From assembly GCF_027596085.1 (NCBI RefSeq), contig NC_072470.1, forward strand, positions 5,462,320-5,526,319: DNA of 64,000 nt, read 5' to 3'. Positions 20,727 to 33,900 of this stretch are shown one piece after another (position 1 is the first letter of the stretch; every line of letters begins with the position of its first letter). Under the pieces are notes generated by a model. That model had not been told where the DNA came from. It saw nothing but the letters and a program-made list of their open reading frames with translations, and made no database searches. Source of the DNA: Anoplopoma fimbria. Its lineage: Eukaryota > Chordata > Actinopteri > Perciformes > Anoplopomatidae. The position numbers and the translations under genes are program-made.

Positions 20727-22338
20727 TCAAACGTGGGACTCGTCCAGGTCCAGGTCGACGGGGGAGAGGGGCAGGGGCCGCCGACGGGGCGACCGGCGGG
20801 GTGAGGGATGGGACAGCAGCGGGGTGAGGAGGGGGTTCTCTGTGCCTTCATCCTCGCTGAGCTGCAGCAGGGTGTCGCTGCGTGGCAGGAGGGCAGTCGT
20901 GTCCGCGTCCCCGGGGCTCTCTCTGATCCTGGGCGGGGCTGGCGGTGGTGGAGGCAGGAGGGGCGCCGACGGCAGAGGCGGAGCGGGCGGTGGGCCGGGG
21001 GCCGGCGCCGTGCCGAGCACCGGGAGCGGCGGAGGGAGAGGAGAGGAGGTGCGGGACAAAGGGAGAGGGGAGCATGTACGGGTGAGGGTCAGCGGGGAGC
21101 AGGTTCGGGATGGGGGTGTTGGGGTGGAGGGGCGGGAGATGGAGGGGGAGGGGAGAGGCTGCTGCGGAGGCCCCACTGCTCTCGCTTCTCCTTGCTGCTT
21201 ATGATGTTAGGAACCTGGAGAGAGAACACTTTGTTCCTGTAACAAGGTCTTAAATTTAAGTGGACTTTGGATTTAACACATTTGGAAATAAAAAGTACCT
21301 GCAGTAAAGATAATAAAACATTTATAATAATTATGATCCTAGCTTTTCACAAAAAGTATTCCTCATCCAAACAATTATTTATTTAATTATGGTCTTTTAT
21401 ATTTTTTTATATTGACCTCTTCAGGTCTCCATATGAGGACAACAGTTGCAATAAACGTATGGATGAATGGTTTTCAGCAGGTAATGAGAATTTGCCAAGA
21501 TGGATGTTTCAACATCCACCCCGGCTCCAGTCTTCTCTCTGCTGGTCCTACCTGTGTCTTAGCAGGACTGTGCAGGTCGGCAGTCACCGTGGACGAGGAG
21601 ACAGAGGGCACTTCCAGTGTCGGGGACTTTGAAAAGGCAGGACTGGCCTTCCTGCCCTCAGCTGGAGGGTCCGTAGTGCCGGGAGTCGGGGGTTTGCTGG
21701 CCCCCGGCTGGCCTTGATTCTCTGTAAAGGTCACTGACCTCTTTTGGTCTCCATGCGCTGTGGGAACACATGCATGCGCACGTTGTCAAAACAAGAGACA
21801 GCAGCGCCAGCTAGCGACTCGCTAACACATCAGCACCACCAAAAAAAGAGTGGAGGCAGGGATGGAACAGGAAGGGGAGGCAGGGACTGGGAGGGGATGC
21901 AAGACAGACATGCAGAGCGCCCTATCGGGTGAGGTTGCAGATAAAAAAAGGGGCGGGCCGTTGCAGGGTGGAGAAGAAGGGTTAAGGGTTGTGTCTCACC
22001 TTCACAGTCCAATAAAGTTTCTTTATTTCGAAACATAAGGCATGAGACAGAACAGAGTGAGAAGAGTCAGTCTGGGGACAGTTGGTACAACAAACAGCAT
22101 TGGAACAAAGACGGAGGTCGTGGATGGGGAGGATGGGCCAGTTCAAGTCAGCACACAGACATTAAACATCACATTTTAATGGGATGATTCTGTTTTAACA
22201 CTATTCAACAGTCTAGATTTGGCTTGTTGTGTGTTGATCTGAAGTGCAGGGAAAGTCTGGCTTTTAGTTTTTCAGTGACTCACTCATTATCTTCAAAGAT
22301 TCTACGACAAACATATCCTACCATTCAGTCAGCAGCAC

Positions 22339-22435
<97 letters not shown>

Positions 22436-23190
22436 CACATGTGCTGTTACCCAGAGGTTTGTTCTTGGGCTGGATGCTCCTGCGGGTTGTGGAAAGCCTC
22501 GCTCCAGATCGACCTCGTGGTTCATTCTTTGGAATGGACAGCAGGGGGCGACGCAGCTGCAGGATGAGACTTTAGAATTAGAATCTTTCAGAGTTCAGGC
22601 AATATGACAAATGTTTTTTTTTTTTTAAAATGTGCTTCATACAATAAGTATACATTTATGCACTTGTCTATTCGTTGATAAAGCAAGGACAATGACAAGT
22701 TAACCAAAATCAAAACTCTTATTTATTCAATTTATTAATGATAACTTGTTTCCTTAGAAGAGCAATTTATGAGATGTTTCCCCCCACTATGTATAAAACT
22801 GCACCAGTTTCATGTAACATCTTGATTCGATCTGTACTTACATATCATATATATTCCAGTTATTTAGATTTTACATTTTTCATTAGAACACAATGAGGGA
22901 TATTTCGATTTTTTAACTCAATATTTTATTGCTGTTTCAGTTGGAGGTGTAGTGCTTTCCTATAAAGTGCTAAATCATATTTCAATCAATCATATATCCA
23001 GTTTCCCCCTACCCCTTTTTTGAATAAAAATCACTTCTTCAGCACTGCCCATGTATTTTGCATAATTTCATTAAAAATGAGGGATAAAGTTAATTTCCAC
23101 ACCTGTCTGAGGCCTCTTTTTCTTCCTAAAGGAGGCTGGATCAGAAGGTTCTGCTGGCCCGGTTCACTCTGCACACTGGCAACCCTACAA

Positions 23191-23227
<37 letters not shown>

Positions 23228-24902
23228 CAAAAGACACAGAAATGCATCAACATGAAGAGACCAAAAAAGCCACGCAATCCCGAGCTGGGCTCGTTTACTA
23301 ACCACATCTTTGACCACTATAAGATGTTACTGCTATTCTATCTATTCACGCACTACACCACACACACAATAAGTTACAAGACACCCAATCACAGTGCAGA
23401 TAATAACTATGCTGCAATGATTCATACACTGAAAACACAACAAGGGGTAGTAGGGGCTGGAGTAGCAACGCTCATACTTTAAAAAAGATTCCCCCCTTTC
23501 TTAAAGTGTGACACTGTTAAATCAAATTGTAATAGGGCTCGATCAGATTTGAAGTTCTCAAAAGCATTATTGGACAAAAGTGGACAAAGAAAACAAAAGT
23601 GTCCTTATGTAATGGTTGCCACCCCAGTTCCCTCTTGCCCCTACAGATTGGTATCCAGAGAAGGACGCCCAATTTGATCAGTGCGAAGCCTGATAGACAC
23701 GTAAACAGTATGAAACACCATGGCACCAATGGGAGAGAGGCTGACTTTAGTGATGGCACATCAACTGTAGAGACCCACAGCTAGAAGAGGTGAAACAGAG
23801 GCAGAGCTCCCTGGACCCGGGGCTGAGGGGGCCCTCTATAGTTGCTTTTTTTAGGGGGGTAACTGCCTGGTTAAGATAGCGCAGCAGATGAGCTGAGAAG
23901 ATGAGGGTCAGTGTGGAGCTCAAGAGGAAGGGGAGGGGGGGGGACAGAGACAAGGCACACTGGACCCACACAGACAGAGATAGAGACAGGTAAGTGGTGG
24001 GTGAGGGGAGGTGTGGTGGGCCGAGGCGATTTGATTGGATGTGGATGAGTGATCAACGGCGAGGCGGCCAATAGAGGGGGCCGTCCCGAGGCGGTGCCCC
24101 TCCCACTGGCGGACAGATGCAAGAACGCACCAATGGGACAGACACAGAGAGAGGGCCACTGTACCTAGAGAGGTTACCCTCCTGCAGAAGGCCCTGGGAC
24201 TCATCTAGCACATTGGGTTCACTGTAAAAAGGGAGGGCGGAGGGGAAGAGGGGGAGTTTAGGGAGTGTAGTTCGAGATCCGTTACCACCCGAGTCCCTGA
24301 GCCCAGACAGCGGGGTGGGAAGCCAGAGCTCTGAGAACAACAGTCTTACCAAGATAGTCTTAGTTCTGAGATTGTTGAACAAAAACATTGTAGATCAACA
24401 GAGATATACACAGAAAAATGGCTGAGGTTGTGGGATATGACTGGTTGATTGATTTCAAAATATTAATTCTAAATAATACATAAATAGGCCAAGATCTGAA
24501 TTGTACATAAGTGTTTGTTGAAGGCAATTGTGAAAGCATAAATTAGTTAATTTGAACCTAACAGAGTGTTGGATCTTTTATTTTTTATACACTATGCTTG
24601 CTTTTATAACCAAACTAAAACTGGAACTAAAACTTCATTCAGTTGTGATCATACCCAAAACTCTTCCCGTCTTTTAACAGAAACTACACTACAAAAGTTA
24701 AACATTGTGCTTGTTTGTACTTGTGTGTTTCAGTGTGTATTGGTGTGCGTGTACCTGTGGCTGGGCAGCATGGTGGTGCGGGGGACCTCGGGCTGCGAGG
24801 CCGCTGAGCCGGTGGCGTGGCTGGAGAAACGGCGCTGTGCTATCATCCGAGGTAAAAAGGCTTCGTGCTCGCTCACCACGCTGGGAATACTCATGGAGTC
24901 GT
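20727..24902 (-). CDS. unc80: UNC80 exons 59-64 (C-terminus)
   Basis: Exons: 24902-24755 (DSMSIPSVVSEHEAFLPRMI to TMLPSH), 24221-24165 (EPNVLDESQGLLQEGNLS), 23184-23103 (VASVQSEPGQQNLLIQPPLG to LRQ), 22556-22451 (LRRPLLSIPKNEPRGRS to QPKNKPL), 21757-21552 (HGDQKRSVTFTENQGQPG to SPAKTQ) and 21194-20727 (GEARAVGPPQQPLPS, a long proline-rich stretch, then SDTLLQLSEDEGTENPLL and the terminal DLDLDESHV, TGA at 20729-20727). The start of exon 64 is the least certain border. The better-looking acceptor 24 nt upstream would lead into a different frame with an early stop. Confidence 0.88.
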
Positions 24903-27900
24903 CTGGAGGGAGAAGGGTGGATGCGGTGAGTTCAGTTCAAATTTCTACGAACGTCATGTGAAAGAAATGAGAATGTTTTCTGACTCTCTTCATCGTCCTC
25001 GTCCGTGCGGCTGAGCGTGTCCTGGGAGGGTTGGCGCGACGGTTGGCTGTCCTGCTCCCAAACTGTGCCGGTGCCCGTGTTGGAGCGCGACATCGTGGCC
25101 AAACTGAGGCGATATGCTGACGTAGAGGTGCCCACGGTGCTGATGGACGTCTTGCCCTGGTAAGCTGTTGGGTGGGGGCAGGTCGAACACAAGTTAAGAT
25201 ATAAAAATATATGTACAGATTTCCACAACTTTTAAAATTCAACAAATGGCAGTTTTTGCTTCAGTGTCTGACCGGAGCCGCTGTGCACAGCCTCCTTGAG
25301 GATCTTGAGTTCATTGTTGAACTCTGCAAACAGGGAGCTCTTGCAGAGAGGTCGCGGGATGAATCGTCGCTCCAGCTGGTCAGCGATGTGGTGACGTGCT
25401 GTAATCTCCTCCTGGGAGTCGGCAGGCTGCGTCAACAACTAGGTGAACATGAGCATGCGTGGACCAGTGAGGAAGACGAAGAGGCAAATTGTACAAAAGT
25501 GCATGCACAGTCAAAGTGAATGAACAAATAAACTGAAAGGAGTTCACTGGTTCTTTACCTTGCACTGTATGAAGGGTCTCAGCAGGACAAAGATAGGAAT
25601 ACGGGTGCGGACGATGAAGTCAATGAAGTCCCAGAAGGCCAAGCCGCCCACTTTTCTCAGAGCCATCTCTTTCACCTGCAGGCTTAGCCGGTACCATTGG
25701 TTTCCCAACGAGCGCTCAAAGCAAACCAACACCACCTTCAGAGCTGACAGAGGGACGGAAGGAGGGAAGAGGATGAGAAGGGACCAAAACAAGCTATAAA
25801 ATGCCGTCACTTTTCATTCATACCCAGATACGCAGCCTGGCTGGTGGACTCTGCTAATCCCTCTCTGCGCAGATCCTTCCCCGTGTCGCCCGGGGTGGAG
25901 CAGTGAGCCGGGGAAGCGTCCAGCATGAAGTTCTTGGTGCGGGAGGTGGAGATGATTCGGGGAGGCAGGAGGATATTGATGACCGTCTGGAGGAGCAGGA
26001 AGATCTCGGGCTGCTCCAGGTGGGGGCTATCTGCAAGGGGGAAACAGACGGACATTAGATTCAAGACATTTGTACAATTTGATTTATGTGTAGTTATGTT
26101 GTCAACACTGAGTTGCATACCAAAGAGCTGTCCCATACAACAAATAAGGCCTGTGAGCTTTTACCTTTGCTTCCAGAGCCCACAGTGAGCACAAAGGGAA
26201 TGAGCAGGTTGAGCAGCATCCCCTCTCGCCTCTCCTGATTGGTGAAAGGTGAGATCACATGGCTGAGAGGAAAGTCCTCCTTCAAGGCCTAGGATGGAAA
26301 ACAAAAAATGATAAAAAAATGGACAATTAGTGCTGCTGATGAATGGATGTCCAATGAAGAGCCAGATAGGTTAAACGGACGGCTACCTGGATCTGCAGGG
26401 CAACCAGTCGCACCACTGCTGTGCTGAAGGGCAGCGGAGGGGAGAGGTAGGGGCTGAGGTGGAGGAGAGGAAGCCCATCTGCCACGCTGGAGGGACCGAC
26501 CACACCCATCACCTGACAACGCACACCAAGGTATTGCAAAAACTCCAACCGTTATACTGAATGATTTGTGCAGGTATTGGTCGCCTGTGTGTTTCCATAC
26601 CAGGTTGACACAGACGTTGATCAACGAGCGAAGGTGTGGCAGGAAGGAGATGATTGGCTGTCGCTGCAGTGTCAGGCAGATCCCCTCGATCAGGTTGCTG
26701 GCTGCCTCCCACTCCACCTGTCTCCTGGAGAACACCCACCCATACAACACCACCCCGCACCCAAATAGAAGCAAATTTTTCATGAATTTAAAAATACAGT
26801 AAAGTTAAAATGCCACATACGTGTCACGTTGCATGAATTCAAGAGGTTCTCTTCTTTTGCTATGAATGTGGCATGATATTAAATGTAAAAGCAGAGAAAA
26901 AGAACTTTAACATAAAACACTTACCACTCTGTTCACATTTCCCTCCATATATCATCACCTTAATGACTGTGGTAAAGACCATACTGACAACAAATAGTGC
27001 AAAGCTCACAAACATAGCCAGCTGAACACTGCAGCAACAGATCCTGGTGTGAAGCACACATCTGTGACCAGCGGTCCCTCTGAGCCAGCGGCGCTCAGGC
27101 TCATTTCATGGAAGAGGACGCAGGTGTGCAGGTGTTTCTTTGATTTTGATAAAAATGAGGCTGTATTTGTGGTAAACTTTTATGTATTGTAACTCACCTT
27201 CTGTATTCTACAAAATATTACAGCATTAAAAATATAAAAAGTTTGTATTGAGAAGCAGCTATAGACCTGTGGAATACCCATTTAGTCTGATAGCCTTTCT
27301 TACTTTTAGTGAATCTTATTGAATAGGATCATTTATTACATTTTTAGTTGATTTGTTTAAATGTAAATTTTATTTCCATTGTTTGAATAAAAATAAATGG
27401 GTTTTTTTCTTTGCAATTTGAGTTGCTTTTATGTATGTAATATGCAATACAAATATTTATTTTTACTATTATTATTAATGGTTCAATATTACACTAGATT
27501 GGATATTATTGTAAGGAACATGTTGCATCAGTGCCATTTCAATCAATCAATATTTCATCTTTGACAAAATTTATTTTTAATTACTGTTTTTTATTGCTTA
27601 TTTGCTTATTTATAATACTTGTTTTTTTTACTATGTCTTTTGTTTGCACTTTACTCTACGCTGCTGTAAGTCCTGTAAACTTCCCCGCTGCGGGACTAAT
27701 AAAGGATTATCTTATCTCATCTTATCTTATCTTGTTGCTATACATTGCAACAATGACATTTGGTAAAGCAAGCATTAAAAGAACGTAAGTATGTAGTATG
27801 ACTTTCAACATCTCTGAATGAGTGATAATGTAAAATGATATTGTTGTTTATTTATGTGTTACATACCACCTAGAACAATGATCCTAATTATTTCCACATG

Positions 27901-30900
27901 GTGAGGTAGACAGATTAAAACGAAACAACATCTGCATGCAGACAAACAGTCACATCTGCCACTGTTTTTCTGAAATTCAAATCTGCATCATCTTTCATGA
28001 CATAAGGCTGGACTCTGGCTTAGAGGGGACACTTCCTGTTGTCCATTCCTGGTACACACTTACTCAGGCACCCAGTAATGCATTTAACTCCTCTCGCGCA
28101 CGCACGCCCACAAGATCACACGCCACAGCAGCACTTACGGTACAGCAACCACGAAGGCAGCGTTACAGAGGACAGTGCCAAGAAGCCGTCTATCTACTGT
28201 ACACACCACGGCACCGGCACAGCACGATACATCCACAGGGAGACAGAGATAGAAGAGGGATTGTATTCAACAGACCTGGTGCATAATGCCTGTGGGCGAG
28301 CGCACCTGAGCGTAGGCATCTTGTGTATTTTGTTGAACATGCGGTCCAGCCTCTTGAGGATCAGGATGAGGGCGGGGCGGACGGCCTCGGACGACCAGTC
28401 GGTGATGGGCAGCATCTCCATGATGTAGCGCCGCAGCCCTCGGCTCTCCATGGTCAGGGTGTCGTAGGGCGCCAGCTTCAGCAGGGCGTGGGCGATCTCC
28501 GCCAGCCTGGGAAAAAGGAACACACAGATACACTTCAGTGTTACCTAATTGGACTATAGTCCAAACAACAACAGAATAAATAACCTTTTGTCAGATATAT
28601 CCAAGAATCTGTAAAATTAGATCTAATAAAATGCTTTAAAGGTTGAGAGTACCAGAAGCACCATTCCTACATTTGTTATTCAATTCTACTGTTGCTATTT
28701 TGACTCACTACGTTTGAAAATGTTACTTAATCCAGTAAAATTGCATTAAGGAAAAGGAATATAAAACAATTCTTATGTAGTACTATTCTATTCACACATC
28801 AGGACCTGTTTCATTGTAAAATCTTCATTAATGAGTCACACTTCTTCCCTCAATTGACCAACTTGAAGGAGAAGAACAATCAACTTACAAACTTTTATCA
28901 AGAAATCTAGAGTAATTTGCGAGTAAACCTCATCACCTCATGTGGGACTTGATGTCCAGCAGCTCCAGGGCCGTGACCCTCGGCTCACCGGCGACGTTCT
29001 GCAGGATTTTTAGTCGCGGCCCGCAATGTTTGTAAAACTCGGTGCAGATGTTTAACAGCGACTCGCGGGGCCGGCGGAACTCCTCCCTGGCGTTGCGCTC
29101 ATCCAGCTCCTCCCTCGGCATGCCCTGGCCCTCCTCCAACAGGTGGAGGTTGTCTCTGGACACATGCATACAAACGGGACATTAGTCTTGTCTGTCTGAC
29201 TCTAGAACTGCACTCTAGCCATCTATCCTGGGACTGTCACAAGGTGAGTTATTCAAAGTTATAGTCCTGACCTGGTGTTGACCCCTCCTGACATGGCGTG
29301 GTTAGCTGTAGTGCCTCCTTTATGGCCCTGATCACAGCGGGACATCTGGGGGGCTGTCATGGGCCTGTGGGAAAAGTTATGTGGATTGTAAGCAGATAAA
29401 AGGACATCAGATCCTTATGCACAAATAAAACAGACTTGTTTTGTTGATTCCTGGGGGAGAGTCAGACCTTGTGAGGGTCTCTGAGCTGTAGAGGAGGGCC
29501 TGCAGGGATGTGGCCAGAGCAGCGATGGCTGCAATCTCATCCCTGGCAGCCGAGGCCGACTCCATTGTAATCGTGTTGCTCTTCAGCTTCTGGAGGTGGC
29601 AGGGGACCAACGCCTCCAGCACCATCAGCATCTGGAGACTGGAGAGATGCATGCAGACCATTAGAGGACAAAAAAACCAACTGCTATGGAAAAGAAGGAG
29701 ATGCAAGAAGAGAGGATGAATCATTGACGCCTCTTCGATATGTTTCCATACCTCCTGAAGGATTCAGGGGCGTAGGCTACCACGGTGACACACAGCTTGA
29801 TGGCCTCGCTGATGGAAAAGGCCAAGTCCTCATTACCATAACAAAAATCTGCAACAAAAAAGTACAGCTCTCTATTTGTTTATGTTTGTATAAACTCAAA
29901 CACAAATACAAAAAGGTATTAGCAGGAGTTTTCCAGAAATGATGAAGGATTCATTTAAATAAATGTGACAGTTTACCGAGAGAGCGTAGAGGTTTTTCAG
30001 CTTTAACAAGCTCCAGCGCATCCAGGGCGTCCCGGGTCTCACCCTCCAGAGAGACCAGCAGGTCAAACAGACACTGAGCTGACACTCCTTTAGAAAGACC
30101 AGTACTAGTGCTGGTCTGGAATCGCATATGAAGAAAGAGACATTAAAAAAACAAAAGCTATGTGTGTATTAACTATCCCATTGATTTGAATATGTGTGTA
30201 CACTCAGCAGTCTTACGGTGAATTCCAGCAGCGGAGCCACACTGGCAAACAGCTGCATGATGAAGGGTTTGCGGTGGAGGATGTAGAACTGCCGGCAGCA
30301 GAACTCGATGCCCTGCCTCAGTAAAGGGTCGCTCTCATAGTCAGCATAGACCTGTCATAACAATACAGAGAGGACACATTGTAAGGAAGGTATGATAAAA
30401 TGGTGTGAAATGAGGCCAGTTGAAGGAATGTAATTGCATTTTTTTTTTGTTGTTTTGTTTGCTTTTGGGTGTGCAATCTCTTTTTCTTTTTTTAATCAAT
30501 ATCAATTTCTGCAGGACACTTGTATCCGTACCTGCAGCATGGTTGGCAGGATCCACTGGTAACCGCTCAGGGAGAAAAGGTGGTTGAAGTGAACGGCAGT
30601 GTTGATGGCGGTGGCTGTGTACTGCCTGAGGAGGGCGCTGTCCTCCGGGTGCAGCAGCAGAGCCCCGTTGAAGACGTTGAGGAACAGCATCATCTCGTCG
30701 CCCCACGGGTACTCACTGGGCATGCCCAGAAACATTTCCTCCAGCAGCTTGATCCAGAGCACTTTGTGGAGGGTGTCCAACCCGAACAGCTCCTTACCTG
30801 GGAGAGGTGGGGAGGAGGAGATGGTGGCAAGTATATAAACTGGAATGATTTTTATTCAAATACAGTGTGAATCGGTCTCACCTTGTGGCTCATTGACCAG

Positions 30901-33900
30901 CGAGAACTCTGCGTCGATGGCGGTGCGTGGGAAGGATGGCAGGCGGAGGAGGTCTTCCTGCAGCAGGGACACGTGGGATTGCTTGTGCACAGCTGGCATG
31001 TTTTGTGTGAGGGAGATGAGGAAGAGGACCCGACCAACTTCCTCTAGTTTACGGGAAAACACCTAGAAGAAGAACAGAGATGGAAAAGGAAAAAAGTAGA
31101 CACTTAATACACCATGTTTTTACCCTGTTACCATTCTGTTGACTATTTCTTTACGGTGTCTTAAGTGTCAAATTTTAAATCTTCCATACCTGTTTCTGGA
31201 TTAGCTCCTGTCCTTTCTCAGGCAGCATGTGGACCAGGTTGAGCTGTGGAGAGACTGATCTCCGGAATGGGTAGATGTCTCTTACATATGTCTGGAGGAG
31301 GTAAACAGCAATATTGTATTGGAACGTACACAGAAAATGTTCAAATATTGCCTCAAAAAAACAAGTCCGCCAAGTTCCTCCTTTGTGTATCAAGAATGAC
31401 CTTGGTTCTCATAGTAATATACATCTTCTCTGACCTAATGTATCTACAGTACCTTGCTATAATGGATGAGGTTCCATCGTTTGTCCATGAGGAAGTAGTG
31501 TGCAGATCTGGCCTCGGGAATGTTGAAGAATTCCAGGCACTCCTGTTTTGAGGGGAGAAAATAGTTTTTACAATAAAAAGCTTATAAATTACAATGCATA
31601 GCTAAACATCAAACTAGTGCTTACACATACAGGGCTAATTTTTGTGAAGAACAAATTATTCTACTTTTGAAACTTTAAGTACATTTAGCTGAAAATGTAG
31701 CTGTTTTTTTACATTGCTGCACTGCTACTTTAACTTAAGGGTACCTTACCTTGAGTAGGGCTTCAAACTGGGTGTCTTCATGGACTGGAAGCTGTGTTGG
31801 AATATCACATTCGTTCTGCCCGTGCACCACCAGTGTTTTGGTTCCTGCATCCACAATGCACGAGAAACCATTCAAATATACTGACATGTTATTGACGTCA
31901 TCCTGTTTAAATCAAATTTGAAGGTTCTTTAGGTCATCAGTCTCAGCTAAGTCTCCATTGTAAATGAGACCTGGAGTCTTAATGGGATGTAAAATGAATC
32001 AAAGTATCAATAGGTTCACCTGGCATGGAGGCAGTGACCAGCAGCTTGACCTCACACTGCTCCTTCTTCATGGTCTGCTTGAGGTCCTTGAAGAAGAGCC
32101 CCTCCACATAGCCGACCACCTCCCACAGGAAGGTCAACGTGGCCGAGATGGCGTCCATTCCCCACTCACACGGAGTCCGCACAAAATACATGATCAGTCC
32201 CACCTAGCAGGGGGAGATTCAATTTGGAGAATTGATGATTAACTGAGAGTTTATAGAGTTTTGTGACACCGGCAGACCCGCCCCAGCCCCACGGAGATGC
32301 GGAGACCCGCCCGGATGTACCCCGTGCCCAGGGTACCCCCCATAAAAAAAAACAAAGAAAAGGTAAGGTATTATCTGTTGCTTCACCAGGTAGTTGAAGA
32401 GGATGTGAGAGGTCTGGGCCGGCAGATCTCCAATGTTGAGCAGGAGCTTCCTCAGCATGTACATCAGCTCATCCTGACATGACAAAGGATACAAGTCATG
32501 TCACATTTCACCTTTCCCATTTTAAGCCTTTAGCTTGTGCACTTATCCCTATTGACATACAGTAACTGGCCCTTTCAGGTTCTGATGTATCATATCTGAG
32601 GCTTTGTTTCTTCTTTAGATGTTCACCTACCTGTCTATTGCTCACTGTTAGTTTTTCCAGAAAGTGGCGGAGAACCAGGGCCGGATCTTCAATCAGGCAG
32701 TTCCACAGGATTTGTTGGGCAACAGCACTCACTGAAGAAACAGCAAAGGGAATATTTGGTGACCATGAACAGTAATATTTTTGGGAGATGAGTACCGCAC
32801 TTTCTCTCCATTTTCTATTTCAACATCAGATCTAAAGACAATGACACCTACCAGCCACACCATCCTCTCGGACCTCCCCATCCTCCATCAGGTGCACTAT
32901 CGGTAGGACTGCAGCACAGATGCATGCTGGGAAGACGGCTTGGGGTGGCTGTAACATGTGGTGGGTAGGAGTGTGTTCTGTTGTGTTCTCTTCATCTGGT
33001 AAAGAAAAGAACCAAAAAAAAACATCTCAGTGGGAAGAGAAGTTTTCTTTTATTATTAACGAGCAAACAATAACGGTTTTATAAAAGTTCTTAGGGATTT
33101 CTTTTGTTTTCATACCTTCAGCACTGGCCAATGAGCGGACGGACCACACAGAGCCGCGACGGAAGGAGTAGTTCCTGTGGGAGTTACTGGAGGTGCAGGA
33201 TGGACTGACAGACAGACGGCGTGATGCCAGGTTCACCACTTCTTCTGCTGGCGGGATCAACGCCCGACATGACCGGAACAGATACAGGAGGAATAACATG
33301 CTATAAGGGCACAGCAGCCTACCAATACCCATCAAACTTTTGTATTTCTTTGTTATATATGCTTGTGTCACTGGTGGCCCCACCTTCTTCCTCCTGCTCA
33401 GGCGGGGGGCTGCACGTGGGCTCGTAGCAGGCCTCCTGAGCCACGGGGATGGCCGTGATGATGCTGGCCTCACGCCCCAGACGCCGCTTCTCCTCCTCCT
33501 GCTGCAGGTTCTTCAGGATGTGCTCGGCTCGCTGGTGGGAGCGCGACACCGCCCGGGCTGAGAAGGATTTCTGAAAAAAGGGTGGCATGGAGGGTGGCGT
33601 TGGATCAACACGGCACAGAGGTAGAACAGCGGGTGCAGACATACGGAAGGTTCAGAATGAGGGAGTGCACAAATAAATACAAATTTTGACAGTTTAACTC
33701 TTTCAGGAACGTGTGTGCACAGCTATTCTAGGCTCACTGTTACATCTGAGGAGCATTTGGTAATGTAAAATGACCGGACAACACATTAATACAGTAACTC
33801 TCCTCCAGCACATTGATCTCATGCTCTAATGCTATCCCGAGCATCATGAAGAACACTGTTGAATATTGAATAGAGGATTTCAATCACGCAAATTGTGACA

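Noticed and set aside
20620..21242. Long plus-strand frames rich in Gly and Arg
   Set aside because: Antisense of the GC-rich proline-coding last exon of UNC80.
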